A stretch of DNA of 64,000 nucleotides from Bubalus kerabau (taxonomy: Eukaryota; Chordata; Mammalia; Artiodactyla; Bovidae), in contig NC_073632.1 in assembly GCF_029407905.1 (NCBI RefSeq), forward strand, positions 58,824,964 through 58,888,963, read 5' to 3'. Within the stretch, counting starts at the first letter, position 1, and each line of letters starts with the position of its first letter. The position numbers were made by a program, and so were the translations under genes. The notes beneath the pieces were generated by a model that was given only the letters and a program-made list of their open reading frames with translations, made no database searches and was not told the origin of the DNA. Below are positions 11,870 through 23,789 of the stretch, piece by piece.

Positions 11870-12640
11870 ACCCACACAATCTCGCGGAAAACTCCGCGGT
11901 GGGATCCCGCGTACTCCGCCGGGAGGCAGTGTGTCCGGGCCTCGGCCTGCGTGGGGAGTAAGTCCGGGTAGGGAGAACGGGCGGCGGCGTCCGGGCGCCC
12001 CAGCCTGACCTCCCCGGGGTACCGCTAGGGAACGCCGCGGGCTGGGGGTGGGGGCGTTCCCGGCCACCGAGCCACTGAGCTCCTAGGCAGGTCCTGGCTG
12101 CGATCCGGGGGAGGAAGGCGAGGGCGAGAAGCGGGAGGCCCGGCCATTGTCCAGGGAGGGCGCATTTTTGTCCGGATGCTGCTGGTTGCTATAGCGAGGA
12201 GGGAAATCCAAACAGAAGGGCTCAGTTCGCCTCCCTCGGGCCTGGGAGCAGCGTTCCCTCCTCTCAGCCAAAATAAAAGTGCCGCCCGGGGCCTGGCACC
12301 CCTTCCCCGGAGAGCTGACAGCGGGCTCGAGAAGAGGGGCCGGGAGGATCTGGGCACCGAACGAGGGGAGGGGGTATCCAGCCCAGCAGGGAACAGCCAA
12401 GCAGATTACTGCTGGAGCGGGCGGATGCGCCACACACTCTCTCTCCCTCCCTACACTTTCCCTGCCATATTTTATTTAGGAAAACTCTTACAACCCTCTC
12501 AAACTCGAGAGACGTTTCGATGGGTGAAACCCCCTCCTTGCTTAGACTGGTGGGAGCGTCTCCGCGCTGGAAGCGCCGTCGGAGGAGAGAGACCTGCGCG
12601 CGACAGCGACGCTGTACCGGGAAGGAGCGGTGACACCAGA
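11870..12640. promoter_or_regulatory. CpG-rich block 1 upstream of POU3F2
   Basis: CpG density rises sharply against AT-rich flanks and falls again at 12640. Open frames on both strands look like GC-rich noise. It could be a distal promoter of a non-coding transcript or a regulatory CpG island of POU3F2. No splice or TATA evidence is clear. Confidence 0.5.
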
Positions 12641-13479
12641 GGCAGAATGAGCTGTTTGTTATGAGTTTAAAAAATCACCCAAAGGGAAATTTTACTGGAA
12701 TGGCGTATAGATGCAAATTTCTTACATTTAAAAGAGACTCTTATTTTGCAATAGTGTTCTTTCTTCCTTTTCTGTTTTTCTTAATATCTTACTATTCAAC
12801 TTTGAACACTGTGTGTGAAGGGAGGGTTACAATAAAGGCTTCTTACGATTTGGCTTATAATTTCTCCAACCACAAAGCTTAGGACAACTAGGGAAAACAG
12901 CACTATTTAATTAATTACAATCTGTTAGTTTTAGAAAAATTTGAGTTGGTATTTTTTAAAGGGGGGAATATTCGTTTACTCTGGGCATGGCAAAAAAGTT
13001 ATGATTTGTTTGTGGGGACAAGTTATCTATGCCAGGAGGGAATCAGATAGTAAAAACTTAAAAAAAAAAAAAAAACAATTCTCTTACTCTCCTGTGACTT
13101 TTATATTCTCTTTCTTCTCTCTGCATCTGCCTCTTGCCTAGAAACTGTGTGAAAATCCAGAGAGAAAACTTTTATTTGGCTGGAGAAAGCCATTTGAAAA
13201 GCATAGCAAGAGAAGTTCTCTCCCTTCCCGACTTAAATTATATCCTTTCCTTCCAAGTGACAAGTCTCTTTGAAAAAAAAAAAAGTTGAGACAACTTTGT
13301 AAGAAGTTCCTTAATTCATAATAATATTCACATTTTTGAAAATGCTTGAAAGAAATCATGTTAATGAAGAGAACATTTGCAGTAATTTGGTGATAATTAT
13401 CAGAATCGCCACATATTCGCAGAGGCTTGAACAATTCGTGTTCGGAGAAAAGCAAAACACATTATTTTAATAGTCTGAT
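12641..13479. other. AT-rich intergenic DNA, no gene seen
   Basis: No repeat or coding signal is recognised apart from A-runs at about 13060-13075 and 13274-13285. Confidence 0.4.
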
Positions 13480-13760
13480 ATGCAAACTATGGACCGTTCA
13501 ATTACGTGGCTTAATAATGCATACATGATGCGATCTTGTTACTGGGATGGGAAGGTCTGCGGTGAGTCACTCCTAAGACCAAGTGTGCTCTCACATCTAG
13601 TAAAATCCATTGCCATGGATCAGGGGCCCCTGCCAAACTGCATCTAAGAGAATAAAAATTAATGACTGAGAATTTGAGCGTTAAATTAACATTAATTATA
13701 TGACCTGCATGCTGGAAAGATTAAATTTCTTATGCCCTAATTAGATAACGTCTCCTCATA
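13480..13760. promoter_or_regulatory. Candidate homeodomain/POU-rich enhancer
   Basis: Homeodomain-type cores cluster in less than 300 bases: a TCAATTA at about 13498, TTAATAATGCATACATG at about 13511-13527 (octamer-like), AAATTAATGA near 13658, ATTAATTAT near 13691 and the palindrome CTAATTAG at 13737-13744. The block is free of repeats and lies about 8 kb upstream of the POU3F2 start codon. The motifs are seen; enhancer function is inferred. Confidence 0.35.
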
Positions 13761-14779
13761 CATCAAACAATTTCCATTTTCATTCCCGGGTTTCAGGAAT
13801 ACAATGCACGGTGGTGAGAGGCAGGAATGGAAGGTTTTCCTTCTCTGAGGGCAAAGTTTGGGGTGTCCAGCCACCAACTCTGCTGCTTTCCTTTGCTTCT
13901 TTCCGTTGGCTTCATGGCAAAGGGCCCTCAGGTTGGAAGAGGTCATATTTTAGAGAGTGAATCTCTTCCACTCTGTACAGACAGTGGTAGTTGGAGAGCA
14001 AGGAGCTTGGTGGGCGGTCCTCAAGTAGACCTGGAACGCCAGAGGAACCCGTATCAACTGTCTGGAGAAAACCTGGGTCACTGGTCATTGTCTCAGGCTG
14101 AGAAAACGAGGCAGTAAGATCCCTGCGGGGAAGCGGAAGGAAGGGAAGTCCAGCCAAAATGCACCGCCGCGAACCCTTTTCAGAAGAAATGTCAAAGCTA
14201 GAATTGCAGGGACTCGAGAGATCCTCGATGTTGTATTTGCAAAAGAAAAAAGGTTTTCTTAGATGGGAAACAGTCAAAGGCCAAGACAAGGGCACTCAGT
14301 TCCTTTGAGAAGAGGTTTGACAAGAGACTTGTCCCCCAAGCAGTGCCCTGACATTTTGAAATCTCACACCTTGTTGGCCACAAGTGACCTTGAGACTCTG
14401 TCTTACCCTGTCTGGGGCAACACAGGGCCGGGGCGTCGGCCACAAGGTGGCTGGGGAGGAGGACCAGATGTTGCATGGGTCTCCTTACTTTAATACCTGT
14501 TGCTGATGCAGGCGGCAGGGTTAAAGTGAACAGTACAGCCACCGGCCCCCACCTCCAGGACAAGATGGTCAGTGGTGGCGCGCGAGTCCGTTCTCTCGGT
14601 TCATAAGACGTGACTTGGGCGTCCCAGGGCTTCGAGAAAAGCTGCTCTGTGCATTTGGCTTGGAAACAATGCAAGGGACCTCAATTCCTGGGATTAGGAT
14701 ATCCTCTTGTATATACCAAGTGGCCCCAGACCTCTCACGTTTCCTTCTCCACCTTCCCCATCCTCCTCGTCTCACCTTC
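13761..14779. other. Intergenic DNA, no gene seen
   Basis: This is mixed-composition unique sequence. Chance frames exist on both strands but show no recognisable domain. Confidence 0.4.
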
Positions 14780-15780
14780 CCCCGGGGACAGTAAAGAACT
14801 CCGGGACCTTGCGGACATCTGCCCCGAGCGCCAGGCGGGACGAGCAGAGCAAGATTAAAACCTCAAGGCGGCGGACGCTAAGTCACTCAGAATAGAGTTT
14901 TCACGTGTCAGTGTTTCCATTCAGCCACTTTCAGGCTTCTGGGGAAAGGGCAGGTGCTGGAACGCGAGTCTACGCAGTTCTCAGTGGTGTTTACGTGGCA
15001 GGGGAAAGGGGTGTCAGGGCAGTTAGCAGATGCCGGCTGCTGGGGACTCTGCTTGCGGGGTCCCCTTTCCGCGGAGCTGTCGGGACCGGGGTCGGGTAGG
15101 GGGAGGTGGGAGCGGAGGGATGAGGAGGGGGCCGGCGAAGAGGGGCTCATCCCGGGCCGAGCTGGGCGGGACACTTCCCGGGGCTCCAGGCCGGGAGGCT
15201 TCCTCCCGCCGTCCGCCCTCCGACCTCGAGCGCGCGGCCCCGAGCTCGCTCGGCCGCAGTAGTTACTTCGCGAACCTCAAACTCCGGGTGCAACCCAATC
15301 TCAGGGTTGGAATGGACCTGAAAGTTAGAGACCACCTTCTCTCTGGGCCCCGGGGCTGTAGGACTGGGAAATCGGGAGGGGCGCCTGCATGGAGCCCGGT
15401 GAAGACCGGGGGCTTCTGCAAAGTTCGCCCGAGTTTGAAACCCAGCGCGCGCGCTCCTCCTCCCCCGTCTCTCCCTCCTGGCTGTACAAGGACGGGGTTC
15501 CTAACGGAGGTCGTAAGGACCGGAGTAACCGAGGCGACAGTGGAAACGGTCGGAAGAGGGTGCGTCCCGCCTCCCTGAGAAGTACAGAAATCTCTCTCTT
15601 TTGACAGAGAAACAACTCTCGCCGCAGGTCCACCAAAAGAAAGCGTCGCAGCTGTTGTGGCCAGAACTTTGCAGCCCGGATACTTGGGCAGAGAGAAGCC
15701 GCCGCTCGCTCACCGCAGCTTCCCTCCTCCCTTCTCGGCAGCGCTTTCAGTTTGAAGTGTTTCTCCGTTACACAGACCAC
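14780..15780. promoter_or_regulatory. CpG-rich block 2 upstream of POU3F2
   Basis: This is a second isolated CpG-rich island, densest at 15030-15560, flanked by AT-rich DNA. Frames of up to about 180 codons look like GC-rich noise. It may be a promoter for an unannotated transcript or a regulatory island. No exon structure can be shown. Confidence 0.5.
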
Positions 15781-16955
15781 CCCTCTCCCCCACCTCCCGC
15801 CCCCAGCGTGCCTTTGCTGGAAACGGTTACTCCTTTTAAAAATTGGAAAATCAATGCCAGTTTAGCCTCTTCCGTGAGATGATGCACTGTCTAACATTAC
15901 AGGGAGGGAAACGGCCCGGCCGAAGGCATGGCTCCAGCCCCTGGAGAATTTTACGTAGAAATTGACAATGAACCGTGCTCAAGAGCGCTGCTGAAATATA
16001 CTTTGGCTTTGTAGCACTACTATAAACCTAAGGCACATCTCTTACACATTGTCTGTTTGGTTGTGGCTGAGGTTTGGCTAAACGATTGATCAGAAGCTTG
16101 CACCGTGGGTGTTTATTCTTCCTGTTTTCTTGAACCAAATCTTGGATGGCTTCCTGATACTTTTCAGATGCCATTTGCTGCACAGACAGATCTCATATGC
16201 CTACTGCAGATTGTCTTCAAAGTTCTAGTTTAAAGAGCATTATGTAAGCCTCTCTCTATTTACATAAGAGCTTTAACTCAAACCTCTCAGAAAACCATTT
16301 ACTACCAACTGAAACCCATACAGGGTAGCAGCATAAACGACCTGTATCTTTATGATGCTCTCAAGAACAGCAGTAGTTCATTCTTGAAAAAAGGAAAAAG
16401 TAGATGTAACAAAAAATTGGAACATTTTGCATTTTTATTCAACTTGGTGTCTTGTAATTTGAGCATCACTTTTAAGCTTAATTCAGACAGTGGGGACATT
16501 TATAGAATACTTTTGTTCTCTGTGAGGTCAGCATTTATCTAGGCCACAGAGCGAGCCCTGCCTCTCTCAAGTTTAATCCCAAATGTGAGGACAAGTTTTA
16601 GTTAGTAGAATCAATTAAGTGCAAATTTAACTAAATTCTAAATTATTTAAAGGATCCATGAATACATGATCACTGTCAACAAAAATCAAGCAAAAATAAA
16701 ATATATGGAATAAAATGTAACTTTTCTTTTTCACTACCTTCATCTACATCACAGTTCCCATCCTTGAGATAACCACTGCTGATAGTTTAAGCTCCCTTCT
16801 CTCCCCGGTCCCCCATCTACTTACTAAACTTTGGGCCAGATTTTTATTGTTAAGCATTGTTATAATTCCTTTTCGCAAGATGGGGCCTGGTGAAATAAGA
16901 AACTTAGTAATGAAGAGTTCAAGTTTGGGATACTCTAAAGAAGGAAAATGTTGTC
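15781..16955. other. AT-rich intergenic DNA, no gene seen
   Basis: No recognised gene or repeat. This is the last repeat-free stretch before the first SINE. Confidence 0.4.
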
Positions 16956-16957
16956 TA

Positions 16958-17153
16958 GCCACTAAGCCCTGTCTGACTCTTTTGCCACCCCAAGTACTGT
17001 AGTCCACCAACCTTCTCTGCCCATGGGATTTCCCAGGCAAGAATACCGAAGTGGGTTGCCATTTCTGCCTCCAAGGGATCTTCCGGACCAGGGACTGAAC
17101 CCAAGTCTCCTGCACTGGCAAGTGGATTCCTTACCACTGAGCCACCAGGGAAA
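16958..17153 (-). mobile_element. Bov-tA SINE
   Basis: The reverse complement begins with the CCCTGGTGGCTCA-type tRNA-Glu-derived head and continues into the Bov-A body, ending near a CGGACTCGAC-like tail remnant. It is the first recognisable transposable element from the left end of the window. Confidence 0.9.
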
Positions 17154-18204
17154 CAAAAAAACTTGTCCCAAATGATGTGGGAAGTGAGCTTTGGAGTATT
17201 GCTTTATCACTGCTACTGCACTAGCCAGAAACAAGACAAAGCAAAATATCATTTAGGAACTGGCACTTTCATGTCAATAGAGTCAATAGAAGAGATCAAC
17301 AAACGTTCTGGGAACATCTTTCTTTAACTATTAAAAGCTAGAAATATATCAATAAGGTTCTTAGAGTCCAAGGTTCTTCCCGTTGAGCATCTTCTATTTA
17401 AACAATCTCACCTCTCTCAGCAGACACAGCCAGGTGCTCTTCTACAGCTAGGTCTCCAACATGGCACTTGTCTTGTTAGGGGAAGGGACTAGACTCCCAA
17501 ACATCCTCTCGTTGGATGCTCTTTCTGACACACAGTAAAGTTGTTACCAAGAAAAATTGTAGTCAGGCTGGGTCTCGAGAATCCTGTCCCTTTCTACCCT
17601 TCTCATTTTTGCCTATCACCCTGATCCCACAGTTCCAGGTCTGCCCTTTGTGACATTTTAGCCCATTTAGACTCTTCCCTGTCATCATCAGTCTGGTAAG
17701 GTAATCAGTGTCAAGGTGTTAAAAGCTGATACACGCTAAGAGCTATTTACATGTGTTTCCAAAGCATGTTGGAGGGTCCATGTTATAGGCCCCAAACAAT
17801 GAATCTCAGTAGTGGAATTGGAATTTAAGACTGTGGTTGGCAGATGGGGAAGATATTTTAGGCAAGAGGAATTTGCAGCATTCCTAAAATATAGCCACAT
17901 GGCCATGAGTCACCTTCCTCGTCCTCTCTTTAGAGACCAGTTCTACCTCTGTGATCTACCCAGATACGAAATTTCTACTGGGAAAACAGTGCCATTATAG
18001 AATTCTTTATTAGTAACTGGGCAGTGTCGGAAGTGTTTTAATGGACTTGTATTGTAGAATTTGTCTTTAGTAACAGGTTTTCATGGGACTGACCCCACAG
18101 TCTGGGAAAGAATGACCTATTTTGGCCATGAAACTATTTACACCCTATCATGACTGGTTCAGAAAATGCACATGACCTGAATAGGCCAATCAGAGTAAAT
18201 GAAC
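17154..18204. other. Unique intergenic DNA
   Basis: No gene or repeat recognised. Confidence 0.35.
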
Positions 18205-18206
18205 AT

Positions 18207-18478
18207 TCAGTTCAGTTCAGTTCAGTCGCTCAGTCGTGTCCGACTCTTTGCGACCCGATAAATCTTTGCGACCTGATGAATCGCAGCATGCCAGGGCTCC
18301 CCGTCCATCACCAACTCCCAGAGTTTACACAAACTCATGTCCATCGAGTCGGTGATGCCATCCAGCCATCTCATCCTCTGTCGTCCCCTTCTCCTCCTAC
18401 CCCCAATCCCTCCCAGCATCAGAGTCTTTTCCAATGAGTCAACTCTTCGCATGAGGTGGCCAAAGTACTGGAGTTTCA
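18207..18478 (-). mobile_element. BovB 3'-end fragment
   Basis: The plus strand shows the reverse complement of the BovB 3' end: (TTCAG)n, then CAGTCGCTCAGTCGTGTCC and the final coding stretch. A short local duplication (TCTTTGCGACC twice, about 18247-18275) is present. The 5' end is truncated. Confidence 0.9.
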
Positions 18479-19007
18479 TAATTTTGTCTAGAATGGTGAG
18501 GAAGAAGAAAAAAGTTAAAGTTCTCATTACCCTACCTGCTAAAGTAAAATCATTCATCCTCTTAGAGCTCTGTTATGAAGAGGAGATGCTTGAAAGAAAC
18601 CAATACAGAGAAACACATATGACAAGTAACATAAGATGACATAGTGGAGCTCTTGGATTCAGCTGCACCTTTACCCTTGGATTCTTTTTTTATGTAAGCC
18701 AAAAAATCACTCCCACTCCCCCATCCCACCCCCCCGAAATTAGTCCAAGTTTCTGTTGCTTGAAATGGAAACAGCCTTGATTCCTTCATGATTCTTATGC
18801 TCTTAAGGGCGCAGAGAGTTAAGTTAATCAAAAGGCTCAGGTCATGGCATAGCATCATCGTTGGGTTGTGCAAAGCCCTTTTCATATCTATCTTCCTCCC
18901 TTCCTTCTTCCCTCCCTTCTTCCTTCCTTCCTTCTCCTTTATCCCTATATCTCACTCAGATTCCTGTCTCTGTCATAGGCCACCGTTCTGTTTGTATATA
19001 TTCTTCT

Positions 19008-19662
19008 TCTTTTTTTTTTAAAAAAATCCCAAGCTCCTAATTTATCCCTTTCCCACACTTCCTCTCCCCTTTGGTAACCATCTGTTGTTTTCTATGTCTG
19101 TGAGTCTGTTTCTGTTTTATAGTTAAGTTCATTTGTATCATATATTAGATTCCAGTGTAAGTGATCTCATATGATACCTGTCTTTCTCTTTCTGACTTAC
19201 TTTACTTAGTATGATGATCTCTAGTTGCATCCATGTTGCGGCAAATGGCATTATTTCATTCTTTTTTATGACTGAATAATATTGCATTGTATACATGTAC
19301 CACATCTTCTTTATCCATTCATCTGTTGATGGACATTTAGGTTGCTTCCATATCTTGGCTTTTTGTGAATCATGCTACTATGAACATTGAGTACCTGTGT
19401 CTTTTCAAGTCATAGTTTTCTCTGGATATATGCCCAGGAATGGGATTGCTGTATCTTATGATAGTTTTATTATTAGTTTTTTAAGGACCCTCCATACTGT
19501 TTTCCATAGTGACTGCAACAATTTACATTCCCACCAAGAATTCCATGTATTCTTGAAAATACATGTTGTTTTTCTGAAGGAATTATTTTTGATTCATGTA
19601 AGTGACATTGTGTTGAAAACCTTGTTCTGTTTCTTGCATTTTCACTCATTACTGTATATTAT
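19008..19662 (-). mobile_element. LINE-1 3' UTR fragment, antisense
   Basis: It begins with a poly(T) run and reads through the reverse complement of the L1 3' region (phrases such as GACTGAATAATATTGCATTG and TCCATTCATCTGTTGATGG). On the right it is cut by a BovB insertion. A CTTCC-rich stretch at 18896-18936 precedes it. Confidence 0.8.
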
Positions 19663-20417
19663 GGCAGAAAGTGAAGAGAAACTAAAAAGCCTCCTGATGA
19701 AAGTGAAAGTGGAGAGTGAAAACGTTGGCTTAAAGCTCAACATTCAGAAAACGTAGATCATGGCATCCGGTCCCATCACTTCATGGGAAATAGATGGGGA
19801 AACAGTGTCAGACTTTATTTTTTTGGGCTGCAAAATCACTGCAGATGGTGACTGCAGCCATGAAATTAAAAGACGCTTACTCCTTGGAAGCAAAGTTATC
19901 ACCAACCTAGACAGCATATTCAAAAGCAGAGACGTTACTTTGCCGACAAAGGTTCGTCTAGTCAAGGCTATGGTTTTTCCTGTGGTCATGTATGGATGTG
20001 AGAGTTGGACTGTGAAGAAGGCTGAGTGCTGAAGAATTGATGCTTTTGAACTGTGGTGTTGGAGAAGACTCTTGAGAGTCACTTGGACTGCAAGGAGATC
20101 CAACCAGTCCATTCTAAAGGAGATCAGTCTGGGTGTTCTTTGGAAAGAATGATGCTGAAGCTGAAACTCCAGTACTTTGGCCACCACATGTGAAGAGTTG
20201 ACTCGTTGGAAAAGACTCTGATGCTGGGAGGGATTGGGGGCAGGAGGAGAAGGGGACGACAGAGGATTAGATGGCTGGATGGCATCACTGACTCGATGGA
20301 CGTGAGTCTGAGTGAACTCCGGGAGTTGGTGACGGACAGGGAGGCCTGGCGTGCTGCAATTCATGGGGTCGCAAAGAGTCGGACACGACTGAGCGACTGA
20401 ACTGAACTGAACTGAAT
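19663..20417 (+). mobile_element. BovB LINE, 5'-truncated
   Basis: It begins just after the YADD region (ATGGCAGAAAGTGAAGAG), runs through the C-terminal part of the reverse transcriptase reading frame and the 3' end, and finishes in (ACTGA)n. The frame is broken: TAG replaces a sense codon at about 19756, and TGA occurs at about 20030. It has inserted among old antisense L1 sequence. Confidence 0.92.
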
Positions 20418-20828
20418 ATCTATGTTGCTATGTGTACATCTAATCCATTGCTTATAATTGCTACACAGTTCTTGATTGTGTATGTATCTGTCAAGCTTCA
20501 GTAGGTAAAAAAATAAACCATACAAAAAAGTTGGAGATTGTGCCCTGTGCTCAGTCTGTATGTATAGCCGCAAACTTCTTCCCTAGTCTTTCAGCATTGT
20601 CTTAAAATCCATCTGTGCTCTAATGTTTACACTTTTTGTGTTGCTCCTCATGTGTCCTCATGCTTTACTCTTCCAATTATGGATACTCAGATAGCCTCTA
20701 ACTCTTTGCCACTACAGATAATGCTACACTGACCAGCTTATTAGATATCTCCTTATGGACTTTTGTGTGAGTTTTGTACATATGTATGTACATATGTATA
20801 TGTCAGATATATATATTTCATAATTCAA

Positions 20829-21051
20829 ATGGTGATAGTTTAGTTGCTAAGTCATGTCTGACTCTTGTGACCCCATGGACTGTGGCCTTCTAGACTCCTC
20901 TGTTCATGGGATTTCCCAGGCAGGAATGCTGGAGTGGATTGCCATTTCCTTCTTCAGGGGATCTTCCCAGCCCAGAGATTGAACCTGGGTCTCCTGCATT
21001 ATCTCCTGCATTGCAGACAGATTCTTTACTGCTGAATTACCAGGGAAGACC
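20829..21051 (-). mobile_element. Bov-tA SINE
   Basis: Reverse complement of a Bov-tA element, with a short internal duplication (ATCTCCTGCATT appears twice at about 20994-21013). It has inserted into old L1 DNA. Confidence 0.9.
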
Positions 21052-21293
21052 ATAATCCAGATATCCAGAGGGAAATTGCAGCACCATTATTTATTTAAAT
21101 ACTTGATGTGATTAAATAATGTGTCAGATTGTTTTCCCAAATGGCTATACCAGTCTATATTTATACCAACTATCCATGATGATTCCTCTATCCCAGGGAG
21201 ATCATGTGATTTATGCTCTAAATGGAGAGAGACACTTTTGACAATGAAAGCAGATATTAATTATGATGGACATTAAATGTAAACTAGGACTGT

Positions 21294-21956
21294 GGCATCT
21301 GGTCCCATCACTTCATGGGAAATAGATGGGGAAACAGTGGAAACAGTGTCAGACTTTATTTTTTTGGACTCCAAAATCACTGCAGATGGTGACTGCAGCC
21401 ATGAAATTAAAAGACGCTTACTCCTTGGAAGGAAAGTTATGACCAACCTAGATAGCATATTCAAAAGCAGAGACATTACTTTGCCAACAAAGGTTCATCT
21501 AGTCAAGGCTATGGTTTTTCCTGTGGTCATGTATGGATGTGAGAGTTGGACTGTGAAGAAAGCTGAGCATCGAAGAATTGATGCTTTTGAACTGTGGTGT
21601 TGGAGAAGACTCTTGAGAGTCCCTTGGACTGCAAGGAGATCCAACCAGTCCATTTTGAAGGAGATCAGTCCTGGGTGTTCATTGGAAGGACTGATGCTAA
21701 AGCTGAAACTCCAATACTTTGGCCGCCTCATGCGACGAGTTGACTCATTGGAAAAGACTCTGATGCTGGGAGGGATTGGGGGCAGGAGGAGAAGGGGACG
21801 ACAGAGGATGAGATGGCTGGATGGCATCACTGACTCGATGCACATGAGTTTGAGTGAACTCCAGGAGTTGGTGATGGACAGGGAGGCCTGGCATGCTGCG
21901 ATTCATGGGGTCGCAAAGAATCGGACACAACTGAGCGACTGAACTGAACTGAACTG
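21294..21956 (+). mobile_element. BovB LINE, 5'-truncated, frame still open
   Basis: The insertion is flanked by an 8-base target-site duplication AGGACTGT (21286-21293 and 21957-21964). It encodes the C-terminal part of the BovB ORF2 protein, in one open frame of 216 codons from 21292 to 21942. Unlike most copies here it keeps a CGA codon after the CESWTVKKAE motif (near 21571). It is truncated, so it is not autonomous. Confidence 0.93.
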
Positions 21957-22479
21957 AGGACTGTTTCAGACAAATCGGGATGTACAGTCACCTTGCGCTA
22001 TGCTACATCCTGGCCAACTTGATATTATCCAGCCTTCCTATTTCTGCCGGTCTACTTGTATGAAGGTGCGTTCCTTTTCATTTTCTCTTGTTTTTCTCTG
22101 ATTATGTTTAAGCACATTTTTCATGCCTGGATTTTCTTTTCTGTAAATTACCTGTTTATATGCATTATCCATCTTTCTTCAGTTGGGATTGCTACAGGGT
22201 TTCTTTGTAGACTCTAAATATTTGTAATTATTAGTTATAAACATTGTTGATGTCTTCACACTTTTTGCTTCCTGCCTATTAACTTAATCCAAGGTACTCT
22301 TCACCAAAAAATATTTAATTTTAATGGAATCATACACATCAGCAAAGTGGATCCAGGGGTATGCCATCCAACTCCCTGTTCAAGAGAGACCTGTTATCCC
22401 AGCTGCTGGGGATGCTATTAGCATACATATTTTAGTTTTCAGCCACTAATGGCCTCAACTGGACTCTCAGTTGTATTCC

Positions 22480-23745
22480 GTTAACAGGGCATGCCTATTC
22501 CTTTGTCAGTACCATACATTGTTTTGTTTACTGTAGATTTGAAGTAAGTTTTGAAAATTGGGAAGTGTGGTTGCTGCAATTTTGTTCTTTTTCAAGATTG
22601 TTTTGGGAATTCTGTGTTCCTTGTAATTCCAAATGCATTTTAGGATCAATTTGATCATTTCTGGAAAAAAACACAGCTAAAATTTTAACAGGGATTATAT
22701 TGATTTGCAGAAGAGTTTGGGGGTTGTTGCCATTTTAACAATATTAAGTCTTATAAACCATAAACATGGTGCATCTTTCCATTTATTTAGATCTTCTTTA
22801 AGTTCTTTTAATAATGTTTTGTAGTTTCAGGGAACACACCTATCTTGTACTTTGGTTAAATGTATTCCCAAATATTTTATTCTTTTTAATGCTATTATAA
22901 ATGAAATATTTTTCTTAATTTTATTTTTACATTATTCATTTCTTGTGTACAGAAATGAGACTGATTTTTATATGTTGATCTTATATGATCTTAAATCCTG
23001 TAACTTTTGGAACTCATTTATTAGTTCCAATAATTTTTTCTTACTACATATCATATCATACCATATAATCTATGAGCAGAGATAATTTTAGTTCTTCCTT
23101 TTGTCTGATTCCCTTGGGTGGAACTTCTAGTGCAGTATAAATAGCTGTGGTGAGAATATACGTCCTTGTCTTGTTTCTGATCTTGAGAGAAAACTTTCGG
23201 TCTTTTAGCATCAGGTATGATGTTAGTGTGGGTCCCTTTGTCAAACAGAGAAAGTTCCTTGTTTGTTCAGTGGTTTTATCATGAAAGGGTGATGGATTTT
23301 GTCAAATGATTTTTCTGTCTATTGAGACAGTTATGTGGTTTTTCCTACCTTTAATCTATTAATATGGTGCGTTGATTGATTTTCATGTTGAACCAACCTT
23401 GCACTCCTGGAATAAATCCCACTTGGTCATGATGTATACTCATTTAATATGCTCCTGGATTGAGTTAACTAGTATTTATTGAGGACTTTTACATCTATAT
23501 TTATAAGGAATATTGGTCTCCAGTTTTCTTGTGATACCTTTGTCTATATTTGGTATCAGGATAATAATGGTTTCATAGCACGAGTTAGGAAGTATTGCCT
23601 CCTCTTCTATTTTTTGGAAGAGTTTGAGAAGTCTTGATGGTAATTCTTCAAATGTTTCATAGAATTCATCAGTGAATTTTTCACTGATTATTAGATCACT
23701 CTACATGGTTTCAGCTTGAATGGTCTTTTTACACTCCTACTATGC
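22480..23745 (-). mobile_element. Old LINE-1 ORF2 segment, antisense
   Basis: Antisense L1 ORF2 phrases are clear (for example the stretch around 23385-23450 on lizard-type codons for the domain after the YADD motif, and 22660-22850). The frame is shattered by many stops. It ends near a (TG)n microsatellite. Together with 19008-22320 it may represent one or more old minus-strand L1 insertions. Confidence 0.7.
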
Positions 23746-23760
23746 GAAGTGAGGACTGCC

Positions 23761-23784
23761 TGTGTGTGTGTGTGTGTGTGTGTG
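23761..23784. repeat. (TG)12 microsatellite
   Basis: Twelve perfect TG units lie at the edge of the L1-derived block. Confidence 0.95.
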
Positions 23785-23789
23785 CTTTG

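Larger units (their letters stand above)
20418..22320 (-). mobile_element. Old LINE-1 (L1M-type) 3' region, antisense, fragmented
   Basis: Diverged antisense L1 phrases can be followed in order through 20418-20825, 21060-21200 and 21965-22300, for example the segment resembling GTTTTCCCAAATGGCTATACC near 21130. A Bov-tA SINE and a BovB copy are inserted into it. The family was assigned by eye and is uncertain. Confidence 0.6.

Noticed and set aside
14198..15578. Frames of 150-180 codons on both strands around CpG-rich block 2
   Set aside because: They overlap on opposite strands and in several frames at once, which is typical of stop-poor GC-rich DNA. No protein similarity is recognised.
17154..17400. 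Possible tRNA gene signals from the tRNA-like boxes in the SINEs
   Set aside because: The A- and B-box-like sequences belong to tRNA-Glu-derived SINE heads. None has a complete cloverleaf outside a SINE.
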